Counted from the first letter of the stretch, positions 43,701 to 51,442 are shown. The stretch is 64,000 nt of DNA from Pseudomonas sp. HR96 (GCF_034059295.1 NZ_CP139141.1:1161001-1225000); one strand, 5' to 3'. Notes: generated by a model from the letters alone, not told the origin. Numbers and translations are program-made.

Positions 43701-44300
43701 TTTCTCGATGAATACCCCGGCGTTGCTGAAGTTGTTCTGGCCCAGGCGGCGGACGCTGTCGAACGCCTCGGCCAGTTCGCCGGCGCTGCGGCACACGCGC
43801 ATGCCGATGCCACCGCCACCGGCGGTACTTTTGAGCATCACCGGGTAGCCCACGGCGCAGGCGGCGAGCAAAGCCTGATCGAGGTCGTCGAGCAGCTCGC
43901 TGCCTTCGAGCAGCGGCACGCCCTGTTCCCGGGCGAGGGCGCGGGCGGTGTGCTTGAGGCCAAACAGGCGCAGCTGGCGCGGGGTGGGGCCGACGAAGGC
44001 AATGCCGGCCGCCTCGCAGGCTTCGGCGAAGGCGGCGTTTTCAGAGAGGAAGCCGTAGCCGGGATGAATGGCCTGGGCGCCGCTGTCGCGGGCTGCGGCG
44101 AGCAGTTTATCGACCACCAGGTAGGTGGCCGAGGCCGGGCCTTCGCCCAGGCTCAGGGCGACATCGGCCTGCTGCACATGCAGGCTGGCGACGTCGGCCT
44201 CGGCGTACACCGCCACGCCCTGGACGTCGAGGCTGCGCAAGGTCCGCAGGATGCGGCAGGCAATGGCGCCGCGATTGGCGATCAACAAGCGTTGAAACAT
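40746..44300 (-). CDS. Urea/guanidine carboxylase (biotin-dependent)
   Basis: The 1184-residue enzyme has a biotin carboxylase part (about 1-450, with FQRLLIANRGAIACRI and KSTAGGGGIGMR). A carboxyltransferase part resembling the KipA/KipI-like proteins follows (about 470-1050). A biotinyl domain ends the protein, with the biotin lysine in LESMKMEIP (Lys1139). Enzymes of this family were named urea carboxylase, but those with DUF1989 partners and guanidine riboswitches carboxylate guanidine. The context here points to guanidine. A guanidine-II-type element lies just upstream, and the SD GGGGG is 7 bases before the ATG. Confidence 0.9.
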   Translation of the reverse strand: MFQRLLIANRGAIACRILRTLRSLDVQGVAVYAEADVASLHVQQADVALSLGEGPASATYLVVDKLLAAARDSGAQAIHPGYGFLSENAAFAEACEAAGIAFVGPTPRQLRLFGLKHTARALAREQGVPLLEGSELLDDLDQALLAACAVGYPVMLKSTAGGGGIGMRVCRSAGELAEAFDSVRRLGQNNFSNAGVFIEKYIERARHLEVQVFGDGAGQVIALGVRDCSVQRRNQKVLEETPAPNLPPGMSQALCEAAIGLAKAVDYRSAGTVEFVFDSDEQRFYFLEVNTRLQVEHGVTEQVWGVDLVQWMVQLAAGELPPLDTLRQGLQPSGHAIQARLYAEDPGKDFQPSPGLLTQVQWPAADGKRLRIDTWVEAGCEISAYFDPMLAKVLSWAADREQARLALQQALADSQLYGVQTNRGYLQQILLDAPFASGQPWTRCLEQLVYRANTFEVLAAGTQTSVQDYPGRRGYWAVGVPPSGPMDSRSLRAGNRLLGNPEGCAALEITLSGPTLRFNCEAVIAVTGAALPILLDGVPQPMDRSLRVPAGATLALGSIKGSGVRSYLCLRGGVQVPDYLGSKSTFTLGQFGGHAGRALRAGDVLQLEALADRSAGACGDPLQLPALRQIRVIYGPHGAPEYFTDEYIQTFFAAQWEVHFNSSRTGVRLIGPKPQWARSDGGEAGLHPSNIHDNPYAIGAVDFTGDMPVILGPDGPSLGGFVCPVSVIADDLWQLGQLKAGDRVQFVAVDLQGMPCTSLHSPIVLTLGCDDKRLVARLAGDTHLLLEIGAAELDLVLRFRAHALMQALEAQALAGVIDLTPGIRSLQVHYAPAQLPLAELLAIIAGVWDAVCATDDLQVPSRIVHLPLSWDDPACQLAVDKYMTTVRKDAPWCPSNLEFIRRINDLPDLDQVQRTVFDASYLVMGLGDVYLGAPVATPLDPRHRLVTTKYNPARTWTAENSVGIGGAYLCVYGMEGPGGYQFVGRTLQMWNRYRQVAAFDGKPWLLRFFDQIRFYPVSAEELLRIRRDFPLGRFAIGIEHSQLRLADYQGFLAAEADSIAAFRQHQQQAFNAERERWLASGQAHFESDEGQVQPAEQAPLPPGQQGVDSPVAGNLWQVQVQVGDEVEAGTPLLILESMKMEIPVLATLSGRVREIGVQPGSAVHAGQRVVILDIQPTQEPSHEA

Positions 44301-44340
44301 GACATAACCCCCAGAGGCCGGCGAGCGGCCCCGTTCGGGA

Positions 44341-44386
44341 TGCGGGTCGTCCCGCAGTTTTCTGGAGTTGCCGGGGCCGTCCCCGG
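44341..44386 (-). promoter_or_regulatory. Guanidine-II (mini-ykkC) riboswitch candidate inside the operon
   Basis: Read on the minus strand, two 6-bp hairpins each have an ACGR loop. The first (44386-44371) is CCGGGG-ACGG-CCCCGG and the second (44356-44341) is TGCGGG-ACGA-CCCGCA. A 14-base linker joins them. Two stem-loops with GGG-ACGR-CCC are the defining mark of the guanidine-II class. The element starts 4 bp after the DUF1989 gene stop and 40 bp before the carboxylase ATG. The linker segment AACTCCAG (44369-44362) can pair with the CTGGGGGTT SD region (44314-44306), with one G bulge and one G-U pair. Function is inferred from the motif and context. Confidence 0.85.
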
Positions 44387-44390
44387 GCTT

Positions 44391-45005
44391 TCAGTCCCAG
44401 ACCAGCAGTTCGGCGGGGGTCGGGTTGTAGCCATTGCACGGGTTGTTCAGCTGCGGGCAGTTGGAAATCAGCACGATCACGTCCATGTGCGCCAGCAGTT
44501 GCACGTACTTGCCGGGGGCCGAGACGCCGTCCTCGAAGGTCAGGCCACCTTCGGGGGTAACCGGCACGTTCATGAAGAAGTTGATGTTCGGCGCGATATC
44601 GCGCTTGCCCAGCCGGCCATCCGCGCAGCAGGCCCGCAGGTAGTTGTCGCGGCAGCTGTGCATGTGGCGCTTGTCCAGCGCGTAGCGCACCGTGTTGCTC
44701 TCCTGGGCGCAGGCGCCGCCGAGGGTGTCGTGGCGCCCGCAGGTGTCTTCGACGATGGTCAGCATGGGCCGGCCAAGGTTGGAATAGAGCACGCTGCCGG
44801 CGCCCAGGTAGACGTTGCCCTGGCGGCGCAGGGTGCGTTGCACGTCGTAGCGTTCGCGCGGGTTGGCCAGGCTGTAGAACAGCGTGTCCACCGCCTGGTT
44901 GCCTTCGACGTCGTGGATGCGCAGGGTTTGCCCGGCGCGAACTTCAGTCAGCCAGGGTTCGCCGGCCGGGACCAGGGCGCGGTAGTGGGCGGTCTGTGCG
45001 GTCAT
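44391..45005 (-). CDS. DUF1989 protein, urea amidolyase/carboxylase-associated type (carboxyguanidine deiminase subunit)
   Basis: The 204-residue protein is a DUF1989 member. It shows HDVEGNQAVDTLFYSL, EDTCGRHDTLGGACAQESN and CRDNYLRACCADGRLG. Such pairs next to carboxylase genes have been reported to act as a two-subunit carboxyguanidine deiminase (CgdAB), forming allophanate. Which subunit this is I leave open. It follows the other DUF1989 gene by 10 bp, and the guanidine-II element lies right after it. Confidence 0.85.
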   Translation of the reverse strand: MTAQTAHYRALVPAGEPWLTEVRAGQTLRIHDVEGNQAVDTLFYSLANPRERYDVQRTLRRQGNVYLGAGSVLYSNLGRPMLTIVEDTCGRHDTLGGACAQESNTVRYALDKRHMHSCRDNYLRACCADGRLGKRDIAPNINFFMNVPVTPEGGLTFEDGVSAPGKYVQLLAHMDVIVLISNCPQLNNPCNGYNPTPAELLVWD

Positions 45006-45015
45006 GGGCGATTCC

Positions 45016-45735
45016 TCAGGCGAACAGGCGTTCGGTGTTGACGAAGGCGCGCAGGTTTTCTGCGCGCGAATGGCGGCAGGCTTCGGCGATGCTGGCGTCG
45101 GCATGCATGAAACTCAGGTGCAGCGGTTTGGGTGCGTAATGCGGTTGCGGGTCCATCGGGTGCTGCAGCGCGGTCAACACCACCAGGGTGTCCATCGGTG
45201 CGTACAGCTCGATGTAGTCGCCGGCGCGCGAGTTGCCAGGTACGAAGTGCAGGCGGCCGTCGGCGTCGACGTCGACCCGGCTGAACAGGTTGAGCACCAT
45301 GGTCAGGTCGCCCAGGCCCAGGTCCCACTTGCCCAGCTCCACCAACAGGTTGTCGACGCCGTTGCGGTGCATGGCGTTGCGCAGTTCCTGGTATCGGCCG
45401 GCGCCGTATTTTTCCTGCACCTCCTGGCGGTTGAGCACACCGCCGAGGCTGTCGCTCCAGCCGCAGGTGTCGGCGGTGATGGCCGCCAGCACCCGGCCCA
45501 TGTCCGAATACAGGCAATGGCCGGCGGTGAGGCGCGCGGTGTGCTGGCCCTTGAGGCTGTCGGGCAGGTTCAGGCGCTCGGATTTCTCCGCAGCGTTGAG
45601 CAGGGTCAGGCTGACGTTGGCGCCGCCTTCGAGGTCGGTCAGGCGCAGCAGGTCGCCGCGCTTGAGCACGAAGGAGCGATGAGCGCCGCCGGGCAGCACT
45701 TCTTCGGCATACAGGGGGAAGCTCGGAGCATTCAT
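45016..45735 (-). CDS. DUF1989 protein, second carboxylase-associated type (carboxyguanidine deiminase subunit)
   Basis: The 239-residue protein is the larger DUF1989 paralogue, with DLEGGANVSLTLLNAAEKSE, ADTCGWSDSLGG and AMHRNGVDNLL. It shares the TCGxxDxLGG metal-site-like motif with its neighbour but has a longer middle. Probable partner subunit of the carboxyguanidine deiminase. It lies 13 bp from the ATPase gene upstream. Older annotations call both urea carboxylase-associated proteins. Confidence 0.85.
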   Translation of the reverse strand: MNAPSFPLYAEEVLPGGAHRSFVLKRGDLLRLTDLEGGANVSLTLLNAAEKSERLNLPDSLKGQHTARLTAGHCLYSDMGRVLAAITADTCGWSDSLGGVLNRQEVQEKYGAGRYQELRNAMHRNGVDNLLVELGKWDLGLGDLTMVLNLFSRVDVDADGRLHFVPGNSRAGDYIELYAPMDTLVVLTALQHPMDPQPHYAPKPLHLSFMHADASIAEACRHSRAENLRAFVNTERLFA

Positions 45736-45748
45736 GGAGGCAATCCTT

Positions 45749-46525
45749 TCAAACCGGTTGCAGGGCGTTCAACAGGGCGCCGGGCAGCACGCGCTGGCGG
45801 CTGCGGTCGCTGTTGAGCGGCAGGTCGTAGGTGATGCGCGCGCCATAGGCATGGGGCGCGTGGGGATCGCTGCGGACCTTGTCGAAGACCAGCAGGCGAG
45901 TCCCCAGGCTGAAGCCTTCGGCGAGGTCGTGGGTGACCATGAACACGGTCAGCCGGGTTTCGCGCCACAGTTCCAGCAGCAGGTGATGCATGTCCTTGCG
46001 AATGCCCGGGTCGAGGGCGCCGAAGGGTTCGTCGAGCAGCAGCACCCGCGGCTTCATGATCAAAGCCTGGGCGATGGCCAGGCGTTGCTGCATGCCGCCG
46101 GAGAGGGTGCTGGGGTACTTGTGCAACGCGTGGCCGAGGCCGACCTTTTCCAGCAGCTGCGCCGCCTGCTCGCGAGCCTCGCGCCTGGCCTGGCCGAGCA
46201 GGCGCCCGAGCAGCGGCGAGCGTGGCAGTTCCAGGCCCAGCGCGACGTTGTCGAGCACGCTCAGGTGGGAGAACACCGAGTAGCGTTGAAAGACCACGCC
46301 GCGGCTGGGGTCCGGCTCGTTGCGCAAGGCATCGCCGCCGAGCAGGATGCGCCCCTTGCTGGGTGTCTCCTGGCCCAGCAGCAGGCGCAGGAAGGTCGAC
46401 TTGCCGCAGCCCGAGGTACCGACCAGGGTGCAGAACTCACCCTCGGCGATGCTCAGGTTCAGGCGTTCGAGCACCACCTGGTCGGCGTACTGCTGCCACA
46501 CGTTGCAGACCTGGATAAAGCTCAT
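45749..46525 (-). CDS. ABC transporter ATPase, NitT/TauT type (guanidine operon)
   Basis: The 258-residue ATPase has Walker A GTSGCGKST, signature LSGGMQQRLAI and Walker B VLLLDEPFGALDPG, of the SsuB/TauB/NrtD type. The ATG at 46525 overlaps the permease stop by 4 bp (ATGA). An open frame continues upstream through the permease gene in another phase but is not coding. It energises uptake, probably of guanidine, by operon context. Confidence 0.92.
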   Translation of the reverse strand: MSFIQVCNVWQQYADQVVLERLNLSIAEGEFCTLVGTSGCGKSTFLRLLLGQETPSKGRILLGGDALRNEPDPSRGVVFQRYSVFSHLSVLDNVALGLELPRSPLLGRLLGQARREAREQAAQLLEKVGLGHALHKYPSTLSGGMQQRLAIAQALIMKPRVLLLDEPFGALDPGIRKDMHHLLLELWRETRLTVFMVTHDLAEGFSLGTRLLVFDKVRSDPHAPHAYGARITYDLPLNSDRSRQRVLPGALLNALQPV

Positions 46526-47337
46526 GCGCGTGCCCCTTCGTACCAGGGAAAGGCCAGCCGGGTCAGGCGCTTGAGGCCCAGGTCCATCAGCCAGGCGAGC
46601 AGGGTGATCCACGCCACGTAGGGCAGGATCACGTCCATGGCCAGGTAGCGGCGTACCAGGAAGATCCGGTAGCCCAGGCCATCGGTGGAGGCGATGGCTT
46701 CGGCGGCGATCAGGAACAGCCATGCCGAGCCAAGCACCAGACGCAGGGCGATCAGCAGCCGCGGCATCAGTTGCGGTAACACCACCCGCACGATCAGCGT
46801 CCAGGTCGAGGCGCCGAGGGTCTGCGCCTTGATCAGCAGCTCGACGGGAATCTCGCGGGCGCGCTGCTCCAGGTCCCGGGCCAGGATCGGGGTGATACCG
46901 ATGACGATCAGCATCACCTTGCTCAGCTCGTCCAGGCCGAAGACGATGAACAGGATCGGCAGGACCGCCAGCGGCGGCACCATCGACAGTACCGTCAGCA
47001 GCGGCGACAGGGTGGCGCCGAACAGCGGCAGGGTACCGGCGGCGATCCCCAGGCACAGCCCGGCCAGGGCGCTGATGCCCAAGCCGATCGCCAGGCGCCG
47101 CAGGCTCGCGGCGCTGTCCTGCCAGAGCAGGTAGCCACCGCTGCGCTTGTCCTCTTCGAAAGCCATGCGCTTGACCGTGTCGGTCATCTGCACGGCACTG
47201 GGCAGCAACTTGTCGTTGGGGTTCTCCGTGAGCCGGGTCGCTGAGCCCATCAGGTAGGCGCACAGCAGCAAGGCGAACGGCAGGATCACCAGCAGCAGGC
47301 GGCCGGGCCCATCGGGGCGGCGATTGATCAAGCGCAT
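46522..47337 (-). CDS. ABC transporter permease, NitT/TauT type (guanidine operon)
   Basis: The 271-residue membrane protein has about six transmembrane segments, beginning LLLVILPFALLLCAYLMG. The ABC permease EAA loop is visible near ELLIKAQTLGASTWTLIVRVVLPQ. It lies between the binding protein and ATPase genes of one operon. The substrate is inferred from the riboswitches and catabolic genes. Confidence 0.92.
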   Translation of the reverse strand: MRLINRRPDGPGRLLLVILPFALLLCAYLMGSATRLTENPNDKLLPSAVQMTDTVKRMAFEEDKRSGGYLLWQDSAASLRRLAIGLGISALAGLCLGIAAGTLPLFGATLSPLLTVLSMVPPLAVLPILFIVFGLDELSKVMLIVIGITPILARDLEQRAREIPVELLIKAQTLGASTWTLIVRVVLPQLMPRLLIALRLVLGSAWLFLIAAEAIASTDGLGYRIFLVRRYLAMDVILPYVAWITLLAWLMDLGLKRLTRLAFPWYEGARA

Positions 47338-47359
47338 GGCAAGGCCCTCGTGGCGGATT

Positions 47360-48433
47360 TCACAGCTTGCCGTCGGCAGCCATCTGCACGTAGGTGGGGT
47401 CGAAACGCAGCTTGACGTTGCCCTTGTCGCCCAGGCTGGTGCCCTTGGCGAAGGTCATGCCGACCACGTTGGCATCCTTGGCGCCGTCGCCGAGCAGGCC
47501 GTGGGCGAAGGAGAACTGCGCGACCTTTTCCATGGTCGCCGGCAGCACCGGGCTGGTGGCGAACTCGAGTGCATCTTTAGGCGTGTAGAACAGCTTGGTG
47601 GTCGCCAGTTGCGCCTGGAAACCGGCGAGGTCGGTGCCGGAGGCCTTGGCCATGTGCTCGAGTGCTGCGGTGCTGGCGGCGGACTGGCCATTCATCAGTG
47701 CCACCACCTCGAACCAGGCGCCGGTCAGGGCCTTGCCCAGCGCCGGGTTGTCTTTAAGGGTGGCGCTGTTGACCACCATCATGTCCATGATCTCGCCAGG
47801 GATCCTGCTCGAGTCGAACACCTCGGTGACGCCGGGCCTGGCCTTGATGTCGGCGAGCATCGGGTTCCAGGTGGTCACGGCCTGCACCTGGTCGGTGTTG
47901 AAGGCCGCCGAGATGTCCGCGTCGGAGGTGTTGACCACTTTCAGGTCCTTCTCGCTCAGCCCAGCCTGCTCCAGCCCGCGGGCCAGCAGGTAATGAGAGA
48001 CGGAGAGTTCGACGAGGTTGACGTTCATGCCCTTGAGGTCGGCCAGGGTCTTGCCTTCGCCCTTGAGCACGATGCCGTCATTGCCGTTGGAGAAGTCGCT
48101 GACCACCAGCGCGGTGCTGTCCACACCGCCGGCGGCAGGGATGGTCAGGGCGTCCATGTTGGTCATGGTGCAGCCGTCGAACTGGCCGGCGGTGTACTGG
48201 TTGATGGACTCGACGTAGTCGTTGAGTTGCACCACATCGATGGCGATGTGGTACTTGTCGGCCCATTTTTTCACGATGCCCTGGGCCCCGGCGTATTCCC
48301 AGGGCATCCAGCCAGCGTAAATGGTCCAACAGACCTTGAAATGGTCCTTGGTGGCAGCCTGGGCGGCTGAGCCGAACGTTGCGACGAGGGCCAGGCCAGC
48401 GGCGGCGAGGGCGGTCAGACGGAGTTTGCGCAT
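47360..48433 (-). CDS. ABC transporter substrate-binding protein (guanidine operon)
   Basis: The 357-residue protein has a Sec signal (KLRLTALAAAGLALVATFG, cut near AQAATKD) and a NitT/TauT-type periplasmic binding fold (FKVCWTIYAGWMPWEYAG). The ATG at 48433 follows TGGAG with 9 bases spacing. That SD region is complementary to part of the guanidine-I aptamer upstream. It is the first gene of the operon. Binding of guanidine is inferred. Confidence 0.92.
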   Translation of the reverse strand: MRKLRLTALAAAGLALVATFGSAAQAATKDHFKVCWTIYAGWMPWEYAGAQGIVKKWADKYHIAIDVVQLNDYVESINQYTAGQFDGCTMTNMDALTIPAAGGVDSTALVVSDFSNGNDGIVLKGEGKTLADLKGMNVNLVELSVSHYLLARGLEQAGLSEKDLKVVNTSDADISAAFNTDQVQAVTTWNPMLADIKARPGVTEVFDSSRIPGEIMDMMVVNSATLKDNPALGKALTGAWFEVVALMNGQSAASTAALEHMAKASGTDLAGFQAQLATTKLFYTPKDALEFATSPVLPATMEKVAQFSFAHGLLGDGAKDANVVGMTFAKGTSLGDKGNVKLRFDPTYVQMAADGKL

Positions 48434-48503
48434 GGGTTTTTCTCCAGTTGAGTAGGGCGGACAGGAGCGCGCGACACCAAGGTTCAGAACCTGTGGGTAA
48501 TCG

Positions 48504-48596
48504 GTCTCCCGGGCTTTTATCCCGCCGTGTAACCTCAACTGGAGGTCGCCAACTCTCGGACCAGTCACTCGCCTTTGGCGAGCCGGAACCCTAGTC
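48504..48596 (-). promoter_or_regulatory. Guanidine-I (ykkC-yxkD) riboswitch
   Basis: On the minus strand the conserved blocks appear in order: CTAGGGTTCCG (from 48594), GGTCCGAGAG, ACACGGCGGGAT, and AAAAGCCCGGGAGA ending near 48505. These are the hallmark ykkC segments. It lies 70 bp upstream of the binding-protein gene. Within it, CTCCAGTTGAG (48544-48534) is an exact 11-base complement of the SD region CTCAACTGGAG (48452-48442). The same bases also form a local CCTC-GAGG hairpin in the aptamer. This suggests translational control: SD blocked without ligand, freed when the aptamer folds. No clean terminator U-tract is seen. Confidence 0.93.
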
Positions 48597-48942
48597 AGCC
48601 ATTGCAAATTGTGGTGCCGCGAACCTGTGTTGACTCCTGCACTCCCTGATACAAGCGAGACGCGTGCCAAGTGGCCGGAGGCCGGGTTTGCAGGGGGATT
48701 CGGGGATTTATCGCCCATGCGGTGCGAGCAGATGGTGCGCGGTGCACTGGGAGAGGGCGCAGGGGTGACGGCCCTGCGGCGGCGGGATGGACTGTCAGCA
48801 TTGTGTAAAGCATGTAACCGAGTGTGTCAAAGTCGGCACCGGACCTCGATTTCATGGTCTCATTCTGTGTCGGCGGACCCCTGGTTCGTCGACGCAGGCC
48901 CGCGTCGCGGGTCGCGCCGTTTCGCGGTCCGGGAGGCCGCCT

Positions 48943-49425
48943 ATGTCCCTATTTCCGAAGTCCCTATCGTGTCTGCCCCGGGCAAATGTTCGCCGAATAC
49001 TGCTGGTTGCCTTGGTGGGTTCGCTCGTCACGGCGTGCGCGCGCTATGAGGGTGATGGCTACTACCAATCAACCCAGGTCTACACGACGAGCCCTTATCC
49101 GTACCCCTACGGCTATAGCGGTTACGGCTACAGCGGTGGGTTCTACAGTGGCGGCTATTACCGTGGTTACAACCGCGGCTACTACCCACCACCGCCCCCC
49201 AGTTTCTACCCGGGGCATGGCTATCGGCCGCCGCCCGGTGGAGGCTTTCGTCCACCGCCGGGGCCTGGCTTCCGTCCGCCGGGGCCGGGCATGCGACCAC
49301 CGCCCGGGCCCGGCATGCGGCCGCCACCGGGTAGCGGCCGGCCCGGCGGACCAGGCCCGGGCGGCGGCCACGGTTTTGGCGGCGGTCATGGGTTCGGCGG
49401 TGGCCATCAAGGCGGCTCGCGCTAG
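48943..49425 (+). CDS. Gly/Pro/Tyr-rich lipoprotein of unknown function
   Basis: The 160-residue product starts at an ATG with GGGAGG upstream and has a lipoprotein signal ending LVTAC. After the cysteine the chain is low complexity. Tyr/Gly/Ser repeats (YPYGYSGYGYSGGFYSGGYY) are followed by Pro/Gly/Arg runs (GMRPPPGPGMRPPPG) and a Gly/His end (HGFGGGHGFGGGH). No enzyme domain is seen. It may be a surface or periplasmic scaffold. The gap 48600-48942 upstream shows no other gene. Confidence 0.75.
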   Translation: MSLFPKSLSCLPRANVRRILLVALVGSLVTACARYEGDGYYQSTQVYTTSPYPYPYGYSGYGYSGGFYSGGYYRGYNRGYYPPPPPSFYPGHGYRPPPGGGFRPPPGPGFRPPGPGMRPPPGPGMRPPPGSGRPGGPGPGGGHGFGGGHGFGGGHQGGSR

Positions 49426-49436
49426 TTGTGGAGCGA

Positions 49437-49468
49437 AAGATCTGTCTGTGTCCATATGGGCAGATCTT
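49437..49468. terminator. Inverted repeat between convergent genes
   Basis: AAGATCTG (49437-49444) and CAGATCTT (49461-49468) form an 8-bp stem with a 16-base loop. It lies between the lipoprotein stop (49425) and the convergent hydrolase gene stop (49480). No T-tract is present, so terminator function is tentative. Confidence 0.45.
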
Positions 49469-49479
49469 CGGCGTGCGAC

Positions 49480-50592
49480 TCAATACTCCGACAGATCCGC
49501 CAGCGGATGCCGCCCCTCCCACGCCTTGCTGAAGTGCGCATCCACCACTGCCGGCGGAATGCGTGCGACATCCGGCCAGTGCCAGCGTGGCTTGTGGTCC
49601 TTGTCGATCAATCGCGAACGCACGCCCTCGCTGAATTCGGGGTGACGACAGCAGTTCAGGCTCAGGGCGTATTCCATTTGCAGCACCTCGGCCAGCGACA
49701 TATGCCGCGCGCGGTGGATCTGCTCCCACACCAGATGCGCGGTCAGCGGGCAGCCTTCGACGAGGGTGCGGCTGGCCTTGGCCAGCAGGGCGTCAGGCTG
49801 ATTGCGCCAGGCACCGAGGGCCTTCCACGCGCAGACTACGTCGCTGACGTCGAGGGCCTCGTCGATCAAGGCGCGTCGTGGCAGCCATTGTGCCTCGGGC
49901 AACTGGGCCACAGCTTGCTGCTGCAGAGCCTTGAGCAGGCTGTTGAGCTGCATGGCGGTCTGTTCCTGCCAGTTGAGCTGCAACAGGCCGTGGATCAGAG
50001 CGTCCTGTTGCGAGTCTTCGAGGAAGCGGTCGGCCAGGCCCAGGTCGAGGGCGTCGCGGGCGTTGATGTGGGCCCCTGTCAGGCCGAGGAACAGGCCAAG
50101 CTTGCCGGGCAGGCGGGACAGAAACCAGCTGGCGCCGACGTCCGGGTACAGGCCGATGCTGATCTCGGGCATCGCCAGGCGGCTGCTGGGGGTGACGATG
50201 CGTACGTTGGCGCCCTGCAGCAGGCCCAGGCCACCCCCCAGCACGTAGCCGTGGCCCCAGCACAGCAGCGGTTTGGGGTAGGTGTGCAGACGGTAGTCCA
50301 GGCGGTACTCGGCGGCGAAGAAGTGTGCCGCCAGCGGCGGCACCTGGCCGGGGTGTTGGCGGCAGGCATTGACCAGCCCGCGCACGTCACCGCCGGCACA
50401 GAAGGCTTTGTCGCCATTGCCGCGCAGCAGCACGCAGACGATCTGCGGGTCCTGCGCCCAGCTTTCCAGGCGCTCGGCCAGGATCTGGATCATGGGCAAC
50501 GACAACGCATTGAGGCTTTTCTCGGCGTCCAGAGTGGCGATGCCGATGCGCGCGCCGTCGACGCCGGTCAGTTCTTCGAAATTCAGATTCAT
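49480..50592 (-). CDS. 3-hydroxyisobutyryl-CoA hydrolase-type enoyl-CoA hydratase/isomerase family protein
   Basis: The 370-residue crotonase-fold protein has the oxyanion-hole GGDVRGLV and GGGLGLLQGANVRIVT segments. The acid residue motif PEISIGLYPDVGASWFLSRLPG is typical of HIBYL-CoA hydrolases in valine breakdown. Its length, longer than simple hydratases, supports this. AGAGGA precedes the ATG. It stands alone and diverges from ung. Other CoA substrates remain possible. Confidence 0.85.
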   Translation of the reverse strand: MNLNFEELTGVDGARIGIATLDAEKSLNALSLPMIQILAERLESWAQDPQIVCVLLRGNGDKAFCAGGDVRGLVNACRQHPGQVPPLAAHFFAAEYRLDYRLHTYPKPLLCWGHGYVLGGGLGLLQGANVRIVTPSSRLAMPEISIGLYPDVGASWFLSRLPGKLGLFLGLTGAHINARDALDLGLADRFLEDSQQDALIHGLLQLNWQEQTAMQLNSLLKALQQQAVAQLPEAQWLPRRALIDEALDVSDVVCAWKALGAWRNQPDALLAKASRTLVEGCPLTAHLVWEQIHRARHMSLAEVLQMEYALSLNCCRHPEFSEGVRSRLIDKDHKPRWHWPDVARIPPAVVDAHFSKAWEGRHPLADLSEY

Positions 50593-50746
50593 CGAGTCCT
50601 CTCATGGCTGCCTCGGCCTGATCGGCCGGGGCTGGGGATATCGCTCAAGTATGGCCGCTGGTGCAAAAACCGCTGGCTGCTGGTCGGATGATTGACAAGG
50701 GCGGCCCTCACTTTTAGTGTCCGCGCATTGCGAAACGGATGGACAC

Positions 50747-51439
50747 ATGACCAGCGACGACCGTATCAAACTCGAACCCAGCTGGAAGCAGGCGCTACGC
50801 GCCGAGTTCGAGCAACCCTACATGCAACAGCTGCGCGAATTCCTGCGCCAGGAGCATGCCGCCGGCAAGGAAATCTACCCGCCCGGGCCACTGATCTTCA
50901 ATGCGCTGAACCTGACCCCGCTGGATCAGGTCAAGGTGGTGATCCTCGGCCAGGACCCCTATCACGGCCCGGGCCAGGCCCACGGCCTGTGCTTTTCGGT
51001 GCAACCGGGCATCGCCACGCCGCCGTCGCTGGTCAACATCTATAAAGAGCTCAAGCGCGACCTGAACGTCGACATCGCCGCCCATGGCTGCCTGCAGCAC
51101 TGGGCGGAGCAGGGCGTGCTGCTGCTCAACACCACCCTGACCGTGGAGCGGGCCAATGCTGCATCCCACGCCAACCGGGGCTGGCAGCATTTCACCGACC
51201 GCATCATCCAAGTGGTCAGCGAGCATCAGCCCAATTCGGTGTTCCTGCTGTGGGGCGCCCATGCGCAGAGCAAGAAGAAGCTGATCGACGACAGCAAGCA
51301 CCTGGTGCTGACCTCGGTGCACCCGTCGCCGCTGTCTGCCTATCGCGGCTTCCTCGGCAACGGGCATTTCAGCCGCACCAACAAGTTTCTCGAGCAGCAC
51401 GGCCTGGCCCCGATCGACTGGGCCCTGCCGGCACTGTGA
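50747..51439 (+). CDS. ung: Uracil-DNA glycosylase
   Basis: Ung removes uracil from DNA. The 230-residue protein has the water-activating motif [17 protein letters not shown], the uracil-binding LLNTTLTVE and the [10 protein letters not shown] loop. The ATG at 50747 gives the length known in P. putida. The stop is only 3 bp from that of the convergent tctA. Confidence 0.97.
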   Translation: MTSDDRIKLEPSWKQALRAEFEQPYMQQLREFLRQEHAAGKEIYPPGPLIFNALNLTPLDQVKVVILGQDPYHGPGQAHGLCFSVQPGIATPPSLVNIYKELKRDLNVDIAAHGCLQHWAEQGVLLLNTTLTVERANAASHANRGWQHFTDRIIQVVSEHQPNSVFLLWGAHAQSKKKLIDDSKHLVLTSVHPSPLSAYRGFLGNGHFSRTNKFLEQHGLAPIDWALPAL

Positions 51440-51442
51440 CGG

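Noticed and set aside
45749..47263. A 504-codon frame that would fuse the ABC ATPase to a longer N-terminal part.
   Set aside because: The extra part is the permease gene read in the wrong phase; the ATPase has its own ATG overlapping the permease stop.
48596..48625. Sigma-54-like -24/-12 elements (GGCAC and TTTGC) on the minus strand just before the guanidine-I riboswitch.
   Set aside because: GG and GC are 11 bases apart, not 10; sigma-54 spacing is strict. The position relative to the riboswitch is right, so 5'-end mapping would settle it.
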